Below, piece by piece: positions 20,597 through 28,238 of a stretch of 51,112 bases of DNA. A model generated the notes under the pieces. It had not been told where the DNA came from, did not search any database, and was given only the letters and a program-made list of their open reading frames with translations. Each line of letters starts with the position of its first letter. The first letter of the stretch is position 1. Both the position numbers and the translations under genes were made by a program. This DNA is from Candidatus Alistipes intestinipullorum. GTDB taxonomy: Bacteria; Bacteroidota; Bacteroidia; Bacteroidales; Rikenellaceae. The stretch spans positions 1-51,112 of the forward strand of contig DXGO01000086.1 in NCBI GenBank assembly GCA_019113885.1, written 5' to 3'.

Positions 20597-22966
20597 TTAC
20601 TCTTTGAGGTAGATGCGTTTCACACGTCCCGACACCGAGGTCATAATCTCGTAGGGGATCGTACCGAGCACTTCGGCCATCGCTTCGAGGTCGTTGCCCG
20701 GCACCGGGGAGAAGACCACGGCCTCGTCGCCCTCCGCGACGCCCTCTATGTCGGTGATATCGATCATGCAGCTGTCCATGCAGACACGTCCCACGATCGG
20801 TGCCGGCTGCCCGGCGACAAGCATCGCCCAACGGCCGCATCCGAGGTGGCGGTCCAGTCCGTCGGCATAGCCGATCGGCACGGTGGCCGTGACCGTCGGG
20901 CGCGTCAGCCGCCCGGCACGCCCGTACCCCACGGCGTCGCCCGCCGCGAGGTGTTTGATCTGCACGATGCGCGTGCGGAGCGTCGAGACGGGGCGCAGCG
21001 CCGCATTGTGCTGCCAGCCGAAGCCGTAGAGTCCCAGGCCGAGGCGGCACATGTCGAACTGCGCCTCGGGGAAGCGTTCGATGGCCGCCGAGTTGGCCGT
21101 ATGGCGGATCACCGGGTAGGGCAGCGACGCGGCAACAGCCCCGCTCATACGGTCGTAACGGGCGATCTGCGCCCGTGTGTAGGCATCCTCCTCGGGCATG
21201 TCGGCACAATTCAGGTGCGAGAAGATCGTTGCCACCTTCACGGCCGGGCACGCCGCCAGGACCTCGCACAGGCGACCGATCTCCTCCTCCATGAATCCCA
21301 GGCGGTGCATCCCGGTATCGAGCTTCACGTGGATCGGGTAGCGCGTCTCGCCGGCGTGCTCCACGGCCGCGGCGAAGTCGGCCAGCGAGCGGAAACTGTA
21401 GATCTCCGGTTCGAGGCGGTTCGAAATCATCTGGTCGAAGCTGTCGGCATCGGCGTTCAGCACCACGATCGGCATCGTGATGCCCCGTTCGCGCAACAGC
21501 ACCCCTTCGTCGGCAAAGGCCACGGCAAGGTAGTCGACGCCCTGGTGCTGGAGCATCTGCGCCACCTCGAAATCCCCGGCGCCGTACGACCCGGCCTTGA
21601 CCATCGCCACGAGGCGAACGCCCGGACGGAGTTTCGAGCGGAAATAATTGAGGTTATGGATCATGGCATCGAGGTCGACCTCCAGTGCCGTCGTATGGCT
21701 CTTGCGCGCAAGGGCATGGGCCAGTTTTTCGAAACGGTAGTCACGGGCGCCCTTCAACAACACGGCGCGCCCGGCCACCGCCCGGCGCCCGATGCGCGCG
21801 ATGCACTCGTCGGTCGAGGCATAAAAGGCCTTGTCGCACTCGAAGAGCGCGGCGTAACGCTTCAGTTTGGGCCCGATGCCCACGAACGTGTCGATCCGCG
21901 CCCGCGCAACCATCCCGGCCACACGGCTGTAAAGTTCGTCGTCCGAAAGGCCGCTCTGCGCGATGTCCGACAGGATGAGTGTCCGCGGCCGCGTGAGGGC
22001 CACGTTGTGCAGGTAGTCGAGGGCCAGGGCCAGCGAGTTGAAGTCGAGGTTGTAGGCGTCGTTGATGAGCACCGAGTCGTTGATCCCGTCCTTCACCTCG
22101 AGACGCATGGCCACCTGCGGGGCCCTCGAGAAGGCCGGCGCCGGATAGCCCATTGCCTTGCAGAAGGCCTCGATCAACTGCCCGTTGCGGCGCGACGCCG
22201 CGTTGCCGATCAACGCTTCCGGCACCTCGGGCGATGCTGCGGCATCGTAGAGCCGCCGGCCGCCGAAACGCTGGGCGATCATCCGGCCCAGAGGCTGGTA
22301 ATAGCTGTGGTAGATGATCGTGCGGGCGCTGCGCGCCAGCACCATCTTCTCGTCGCACTTCTGCTCCAGATTGAGGAAGTGCTCCTGGTGGGCGTCGCCG
22401 ATCGAGGTGAAAACCACCACGTCGGGACGGATGATCCGCTCCAGGCGCGCCATCTCGCCCGGCTGCGAGATACCCGCCTCGATCAGCGCCAGCTGCTCGT
22501 CGCCCTCGATCATCAGCACCGAGAGCGGCACGCCCAACTGCGAGTTGTAACTCTTGGGCGAGCGGTAGCACTTCACGCCGGCGGGCAGCTCCTCGGCGAC
22601 CCACTCCTTGATGACGGTCTTGCCGTTCGAACCCGTGATGCCGACAACCGTACCGTGGAAACGGGCCCGGTGATAGGCCGCGAGGCTCTGCAGGGCCGTG
22701 ATGGCGTGATCGACCACCACGCATCCGCAACCTGCTGGAAGGTCGCACGGGCGCTCGGTCAGAAAGGCCCTGACGCCGCGGGCAACCATCTGCCCCACGA
22801 AGTCGTGCGAATCGTGGTTGGCGCCCGCCATGGCCACAAACAACGGGCTGCGACCCAGCTCGCAGCTCAGCGAGCGGCTGTCGGTGACCACCGACTCGAC
22901 GTCGAGGTCCTCGCCCGAAAACTTACCGCCCGCAATGGCGGCAATCTGTGAAAGTCTGTAACGCAT
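20597..22966 (-). CDS. Bifunctional MurF / alanine racemase
   Basis: MurF half (GITGSNGKTVIKEWVAEEL) fused to PLP-dependent Alr half (ALEVDLDAMIHNLNYFRSKL, MVKAGSYGAG). Confidence 0.95.
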   Translation of the reverse strand: MRYRLSQIAAIAGGKFSGEDLDVESVVTDSRSLSCELGRSPLFVAMAGANHDSHDFVGQMVARGVRAFLTERPCDLPAGCGCVVVDHAITALQSLAAYHRARFHGTVVGITGSNGKTVIKEWVAEELPAGVKCYRSPKSYNSQLGVPLSVLMIEGDEQLALIEAGISQPGEMARLERIIRPDVVVFTSIGDAHQEHFLNLEQKCDEKMVLARSARTIIYHSYYQPLGRMIAQRFGGRRLYDAAASPEVPEALIGNAASRRNGQLIEAFCKAMGYPAPAFSRAPQVAMRLEVKDGINDSVLINDAYNLDFNSLALALDYLHNVALTRPRTLILSDIAQSGLSDDELYSRVAGMVARARIDTFVGIGPKLKRYAALFECDKAFYASTDECIARIGRRAVAGRAVLLKGARDYRFEKLAHALARKSHTTALEVDLDAMIHNLNYFRSKLRPGVRLVAMVKAGSYGAGDFEVAQMLQHQGVDYLAVAFADEGVLLRERGITMPIVVLNADADSFDQMISNRLEPEIYSFRSLADFAAAVEHAGETRYPIHVKLDTGMHRLGFMEEEIGRLCEVLAACPAVKVATIFSHLNCADMPEEDAYTRAQIARYDRMSGAVAASLPYPVIRHTANSAAIERFPEAQFDMCRLGLGLYGFGWQHNAALRPVSTLRTRIVQIKHLAAGDAVGYGRAGRLTRPTVTATVPIGYADGLDRHLGCGRWAMLVAGQPAPIVGRVCMDSCMIDITDIEGVAEGDEAVVFSPVPGNDLEAMAEVLGTIPYEIMTSVSGRVKRIYLKE

Positions 22967-23077
22967 ATCTTAAAATCTTCGTCGCGGCGCGAACTTCCCG
23001 AAAGGATGCGGGGCGTGAACGTCTCCGGAAGCCACCTGGAACGACAATACCGCCTCGCAAGGTCGCGGAAACCGCCG

Positions 23078-25573
23078 TCACGACAGATCGAATGTCACGA
23101 TCGTAATGCCCGCGCCGCCACGGTCGGCATGTTCGTCGACAGCCGAGGCCACCTCGGGCACCGTGCGCAGGTAGCGGCGAATCTCCTCCTTCAGCGCTCC
23201 GGTTCCCTTGCCGTGGAGGATCGACACCGACCCCACGCCGACCATCAGCGCATCGTCGATGAACGCCTGCACGGCATCCAAAGCCTCGGCGGCCCGCATG
23301 CCGCGCACGTCGATATGGTCCTTGAAACGGAGCTTGCGCGCCGAGATGTCGGCCGAAACCACCGTCCGGGCCGTTGTCGGACGCGTCGCCTCGCGGTACT
23401 CGCTGTTCGAAACGACCGTCAGCATGGACTTGTCGACCGTCGTGAGGATGTGCCCGAAGGCCACCTGCGCCCGCTTGCCCTTCACCGACTGCACCACGCC
23501 AACCATCGCCTGCCCCGCCATGCGCACCTTCGAACCCTCCACCACATCGCGGGGTTTTTCGGGTTCGGGAGCCGCATCCTTTCCCGGTGCCTCGCCCTGA
23601 CGCGCCTTGCGCTCGGCACGCCGCTGCTGCCGCCGCTCGATGCGCTCGATCTCGCGTGCCACCTCCGCTTCGCGCTCCGACGTGTCGACCTGCTGCTCGA
23701 CCTTCCCGCGGAAGTCGTCCAGCTCGCGCCGCGCCAGGCGCGTCAGCTCCTTCTCGGCCTGCGCCTCGCGGATCGTGCGGATCGTATTCTCGATCTGCCG
23801 GTTGGCGTCGGCAATCAGCTGCTGCGCCTCCTGCTTGGCCTTCTTCAGAATCTCCTGCCGCTCGGAGCGGATCTTTCCCAACTGCTCGGCATAGGTGCGC
23901 TCCAGCTCCTCGACCTTGCGGTCCGTGAGGCGAATGCGGTCACGTTTCTGCTCCCAATAGTGCTTGTCGCGAGCAATCTCGCGCAGCTGTTTCTCCAGGT
24001 TGACATGGTCCGACCCGACCTTCTCGCTCGCACGGCGGATAATCTCCTCCGGGAGGCCGATCTTGCGCGCGATCTCCACGGCGAACGAACTCCCCGGCTT
24101 GCCCATCTCCAACCGGAACAACGGACGTATCTGCTGCACGTCGAACGCCATGGCGCCGTTGGCGATCCCTTCGGTGTTCGACGCATAGTACTTGATGTTG
24201 GCGTAGTGCGTGGTGATGACGCCGTAGCAGCCCCGCTCGAGCAGCCGCTCGAGAATCGCCTCGGCAATGGCCCCGCCGATGATCGGCTCGGTCCCCGACC
24301 CGAACTCGTCGATCAGCACCAGCGTGCGCTCCGACGCCCCGGCAAGCATATGCTTCATATTCAGGAGGTGCGACGAGTAGGTCGACAGGTCATTGTCGAT
24401 CGACTGTTCGTCGCCGATGTCGATGAAAAGGCTCTCGAAGACCGGAAGCTCCGAAATCTCCGACGTCGGGACCAGAAAACCGCATTGGAACATGTACTGC
24501 ACGATGCCGGTGGTTTTCAGGCAGACCGACTTGCCGCCGGCGTTGGGACCCGAGATGACGAGGATGTGCTTGCGGCGGTCGAGCTGCAGGTCGAGCGGCA
24601 CCACCTCGCGCCCGGCGGCACGCAGCGTCTGCTGCAAGAGCGGATGGCGGGCATTCTTCAGCACGAGGCGGTCGTCGGTCGAGAGGATCGGGCGCACAGC
24701 GCCGTTTTCCGAGGCCCAGCGCCCCTTGGCCCGCAGCATGTCGACCTCCGCAAGGTAGTCGCCCGAATCGGCGATCAGCGCGGCGTCGGGACGGATCGCG
24801 TCGGTGAACTCCGACAGAATCCGCACGATCTCCCGCCGCTCGGCATACTCCAGTTCGCGCAGTTCGTTGTTGATCTCCACCACCTCGACCGGCTCGACAT
24901 AGAAGGTCTTGCCGGTAGCCGACTCGTCGTGGATGAATCCGTTGAGTTTGCGCTTGTTCGACGCCGAGACGGGGATCACTGCCCGGCCGTCGCGGATCGA
25001 AATCTGCGCGTCGGCCTCGACGATCCCGGCCCCCTTGGCGGACGCCAGCACGGCCTGCAGGCGTTTGGCCGCCAGGCCCTCGTGTTCGCGGATCGCACGG
25101 CGTATCTGCATCAGTTCCACGGAGGCGTTGTCCCGCACGTTACCGAACTCGTCGAGAATCGCCTCGATGCGCCGCACGATCTCGGGGAAAACCCCGACGC
25201 CCCGCGTGCGGGCGTAGAGCGCCGGATAGCGCAGCTGGCGCGAGAGGATGAACGCCACGATGCCCCCGACGGCCGAGAGGGCACGCCGCAGGACGGCCAC
25301 CTCCGCGACGTCGAGAAACGAACCCTCGACGCGGAGTTTGGCGACGATGTAGTCGATATCGGGGTATTCGCCCCCGGGGAAATCGCGCTCCATGTCGAGC
25401 ACCTGGCGCATCTCGTCGGCCAGGGCCAGACGGCGTTCGATCTCGCGCGGCGAGGTCGAGAAGCCCTCGGCGGCAATCCGCTCGCGGGCCGCCTGCATCG
25501 TACAGCGTGCGGCGACCTGTTCGCGCACACGGTCGAAGCCTATTTTTTGCTCGAAAGAGGCTGGATATATCAT
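23078..25573 (-). CDS. mutS2: Endonuclease MutS2
   Basis: Walker A GPNAGGKSVCLKT, LIDEFGSGTEP, coiled-coil region, C-terminal Smr domain (IDVRGMRAAEALDAV...ILHGKGTGALK). Confidence 0.95.
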   Translation of the reverse strand: MIYPASFEQKIGFDRVREQVAARCTMQAARERIAAEGFSTSPREIERRLALADEMRQVLDMERDFPGGEYPDIDYIVAKLRVEGSFLDVAEVAVLRRALSAVGGIVAFILSRQLRYPALYARTRGVGVFPEIVRRIEAILDEFGNVRDNASVELMQIRRAIREHEGLAAKRLQAVLASAKGAGIVEADAQISIRDGRAVIPVSASNKRKLNGFIHDESATGKTFYVEPVEVVEINNELRELEYAERREIVRILSEFTDAIRPDAALIADSGDYLAEVDMLRAKGRWASENGAVRPILSTDDRLVLKNARHPLLQQTLRAAGREVVPLDLQLDRRKHILVISGPNAGGKSVCLKTTGIVQYMFQCGFLVPTSEISELPVFESLFIDIGDEQSIDNDLSTYSSHLLNMKHMLAGASERTLVLIDEFGSGTEPIIGGAIAEAILERLLERGCYGVITTHYANIKYYASNTEGIANGAMAFDVQQIRPLFRLEMGKPGSSFAVEIARKIGLPEEIIRRASEKVGSDHVNLEKQLREIARDKHYWEQKRDRIRLTDRKVEELERTYAEQLGKIRSERQEILKKAKQEAQQLIADANRQIENTIRTIREAQAEKELTRLARRELDDFRGKVEQQVDTSEREAEVAREIERIERRQQRRAERKARQGEAPGKDAAPEPEKPRDVVEGSKVRMAGQAMVGVVQSVKGKRAQVAFGHILTTVDKSMLTVVSNSEYREATRPTTARTVVSADISARKLRFKDHIDVRGMRAAEALDAVQAFIDDALMVGVGSVSILHGKGTGALKEEIRRYLRTVPEVASAVDEHADRGGAGITIVTFDLS

Positions 25574-25620
25574 TGGATTTTCAAAAACTCTTGGTCGCAC
25601 TTGCCGGGCCATCGGCCGCG

Positions 25621-25637
25621 CTCCTCGCAGCGAGGAG
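25621..25637. other. Perfect short hairpin in the mlaD-mutS2 intergenic gap
   Basis: CTCCTCG-CAG-CGAGGAG. Confidence 0.6.
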
Positions 25638-25640
25638 ACC

Positions 25641-25717
25641 GCCCCCGGATTGCCCCTCCCGGATCACTGCTCCCGGATCACTGTCCCCGGATCGCCGCCC
25701 CCCGGATCACCGGACCC
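25641..25717. repeat. Imperfect minisatellite of five CGGAT-cored units
   Basis: CGGAT starts at 25646, 25660, 25674, 25688 and 25703 (spacing 14, 14, 14, 15); core CTCCCGGATCACTG. Confidence 0.75.
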
Positions 25718-25740
25718 GAAGCGGCCCCACGGCCCCGGTC

Positions 25741-26742
25741 CTACCGGGCCCGCTTCAACGAATCGCGTTCGGCGCGCTCGGCAGCTTTGGCGGCCTTGCG
25801 CTCGGCCTTGGCCTGCATCTTCTCCGGGTCGCGCCCGAAGAGCGAGAAGTGGACGTAACGGCCCGGATAGCGTTCCAGGTCGGCCAACAGCGACGCCAGG
25901 TTGCCGCTGGCCACAGTCAGCGAATCGTACAGCGCCGGATCGCCGATCAACTTGCCGAGGGTGCCTTCGCCCGCCTGCGCCTCGGCGAGCAGCGCATTCA
26001 CATGGGACACCGCCTCCGAAAGGCGCTCGGCGAAGTTCGCATCGGCCAACTCGCCCGAAAGACGGTTCAGGTTGCCCACGATGCTGTCGATCTGCGGAGC
26101 GCACTCCCCGAGCATCGTCGAGAAGCGCGTCAGCCCCTCGACAGCCTGCTGCATGTGGAGCTTCTCCGTCCGGACGATCTCGGCCATGTCGCCCGACAGG
26201 TCGTTCAGGTGCTGCATCGTTCCGTCGACATTGGCCGCATTCGCCTCGAGCAGGCGGTTGACATTGCCCAGCGTGCGCGAGAGGTCGTTCACCACGCGCG
26301 AAAACTCCTGCTTGAAGAAATCGAGTTCCGAGCCGGCGACATCCATCAGGTCGCGTTCGCGGATCGACCGCAGCGTATCGCCCTTTTCGAGATAGGTGTC
26401 GGCCCGGCCGTAAATGATCTCGATGGCCTTGCCGCCCATCAGGCCGTTGCTGAAGATCTTGGCCTCGGAGTCGGTCGGGATGCGGAACTGCCGGCGGATG
26501 GTGAACTGCAGGACCACGTTGTCGCTGCGTTGCGGGTCGAACGAGATGCCGGTCACCGTACCGATCTTCACGCCCCGCATCATGATGGGCGAAGCAGACT
26601 CCACGCCGTTGACCTGGTCGTAGGAGGCATAATAGACCGCATTGCGGCTGAAGATGTCGAAACCCTTCAGAAACCGGATACCGGCCCATGCGGCAATCAG
26701 CATGGCCACGGCGAAGATTCCGATTTTGACTTCTCTTTTCAT
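25741..26742 (-). CDS. MCE/MlaD family protein
   Basis: MKREVKIGIFAVAMLIAAWAGIRFLKG, YDQVNGVESASPIMMRGVKIGTVTGI, then extended helices. Confidence 0.9.
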   Translation of the reverse strand: MKREVKIGIFAVAMLIAAWAGIRFLKGFDIFSRNAVYYASYDQVNGVESASPIMMRGVKIGTVTGISFDPQRSDNVVLQFTIRRQFRIPTDSEAKIFSNGLMGGKAIEIIYGRADTYLEKGDTLRSIRERDLMDVAGSELDFFKQEFSRVVNDLSRTLGNVNRLLEANAANVDGTMQHLNDLSGDMAEIVRTEKLHMQQAVEGLTRFSTMLGECAPQIDSIVGNLNRLSGELADANFAERLSEAVSHVNALLAEAQAGEGTLGKLIGDPALYDSLTVASGNLASLLADLERYPGRYVHFSLFGRDPEKMQAKAERKAAKAAERAERDSLKRAR

Positions 26743-26772
26743 ATCGTAGTCACAATTTTGATTCTCGGGTTG

Positions 26773-28065
26773 TTACATATCTACGATCCGGCCATCGCGG
26801 CAGCACACCACGAATGCTCCGGAGAAATGGCGGCGCACCTCCCGGAGGTTGCGCTGCGCCGCCTCGCGGTCGGCGTATTCGCCCACGCAGTACTTGTAGG
26901 GGAAGCGCCCGCCGGAGGTATACTGCTTCACCTTCCCGCGGTAGGTGCCGAACTGGCTGGATTTCAGCGACACGGGTTTGGCCGAGGCCATCACCTGAAT
27001 GGAATAGAAGGTCTTCGATTTCGAGGCCTTGGCCTCCTTAGCCGCCGCGGGTTTCGATGCCGGCTTCTCCGAGGCCTTTCCGTCCGTGGTCCCGGCCGGT
27101 TTCCCATCCGTCTTTCCGGATGTTTTCCCCGTCGGCTTCTTCGAAGAGGATGCCGCAGGAGCGGCCGCCTGTTTTCCGGAGGTGTTGCCCGAAGTCGCCG
27201 CAGGTTGCGCCGCAGTGTCCGCCGCGGCCGGTTTCCCGGCATTCGCCGGCGTATCGGACACCGGTTTCTCCTCGGCCGTCCGGGCCTTCATCACAAAGGC
27301 CGAATAGTCACGCACCGCCTGGTAGATCGACCGGGCGATTTCGGTCTGCCCCTTGTCGGACTTCATGTAGGCCAGCTCCTGCGCATTGGTCATAAACCCG
27401 ATCTCGGTCAGGGCGCTCGGCATGTCCGTAGCATAGAGCACCCGCAACAACTGGGGTTTCACACCGCGCGAATTGCGCCCGGACTTGACATAACTGTTCT
27501 GGATGCAGCGGGCAATGGCCTCGCTGTACTCTCCGTAGGTGAACTGCAGATTCTGGATGTAGGCCCTCACGATGGCAGCCGTCCGTTCGTCCGACATGTC
27601 GATCAGGTCCTCGCGGTTGCTCTCGTACAGGGCATTCTCGTTGTAACGCTGCTCCTTCGTGGTCTCGCCCATGATGAGCGTCTCGGTCCCCTTGACCCCC
27701 GTGGCGCGGGGTGCCGCATTGGCATGGATCGAGATGAACAGGTCTCCTCCGGCCTTGTTGGCAATGTCGGCCCGGGCCTGCAGATCGGAGGCCAGGTCAT
27801 CCCCGAGGGCCTTGTCGCTCTTGCGCGTGTAGACCACCTTCACCCCTGGCATGCCCTCCTCGATAAACTTTCCGAGCTTGAGCGCGACCTTCAGGGTCAG
27901 CTCCTTCTCATAGACCCCGCCATAATGGGCTCCGGGGTATTTCCCGCCGTGTCCGGCGTCGATCACCACGACCTGAACACCGTGCGCAATATTTTGTGCG
28001 CTTGCGCCGTTGGTCCAAATGATGACGACAGCCAACAGAGAGAGAAGCAAAAGTCGTGTGCGCAT
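26773..28065 (-). CDS. N-acetylmuramoyl-L-alanine amidase with low-complexity linker and SPOR-like C-terminus
   Basis: VVIDAGHGGKYPGAHYGGVYEKELTLKVALKLG; FISIHANAA; K/P/A/T-rich linker; YSIQVMASAKP...YKYCVGEYADREAAQRNLREVRRHF. Confidence 0.93.
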   Translation of the reverse strand: MRTRLLLLSLLAVVIIWTNGASAQNIAHGVQVVVIDAGHGGKYPGAHYGGVYEKELTLKVALKLGKFIEEGMPGVKVVYTRKSDKALGDDLASDLQARADIANKAGGDLFISIHANAAPRATGVKGTETLIMGETTKEQRYNENALYESNREDLIDMSDERTAAIVRAYIQNLQFTYGEYSEAIARCIQNSYVKSGRNSRGVKPQLLRVLYATDMPSALTEIGFMTNAQELAYMKSDKGQTEIARSIYQAVRDYSAFVMKARTAEEKPVSDTPANAGKPAAADTAAQPAATSGNTSGKQAAAPAASSSKKPTGKTSGKTDGKPAGTTDGKASEKPASKPAAAKEAKASKSKTFYSIQVMASAKPVSLKSSQFGTYRGKVKQYTSGGRFPYKYCVGEYADREAAQRNLREVRRHFSGAFVVCCRDGRIVDM

Positions 28066-28105
28066 ATTTAATGGTGCAAGTGTGATCTTTCTATAATTTT
28101 TTACC

Positions 28106-28113
28106 TATCTTTG
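28106..28113 (+). promoter_or_regulatory. -7 element for the LptD-like gene
   Basis: TATCTTTG on the plus strand. Confidence 0.45.
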
Positions 28114-28203
28114 TCGGGCCTGAAACGCCTTCGGGAACCTCCCTTCAAGGGGATTCGGCTTTGGGACGGGAATACTGTCCGGGGCGTTTTGCCGACTTGT
28201 CGG

Positions 28204-28211
28204 CAAAGGTA
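28204..28211 (-). promoter_or_regulatory. -7 element for the amidase gene
   Basis: CAAAGGTA on plus, i.e. TACCTTTG on minus. Confidence 0.45.
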
Positions 28212-28238
28212 CGTTTTTTTTTGGGATTTTGGATAAAA

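Noticed and set aside
20597-22966. MurF-Alr fusion as a novel architecture
   Set aside because: The fused enzyme is a common arrangement in Bacteroidetes, so reported only as a feature.
25641-25717. CRISPR array
   Set aside because: Units are about 14 bp, imperfect and directly adjacent with no spacers; no cas genes nearby.
23006-25858. 950-aa plus-strand ORF opposite mutS2
   Set aside because: Shadow ORF of a well-supported high-GC gene; composition rich in R/H/L/D with no recognisable domain. The same applies to 20846-22951 (+), 15803-18148 (+), 976-2757 (-), 38371-40470 (-), 25507-28071 (+), 43259-44950 (-) and similar track entries.
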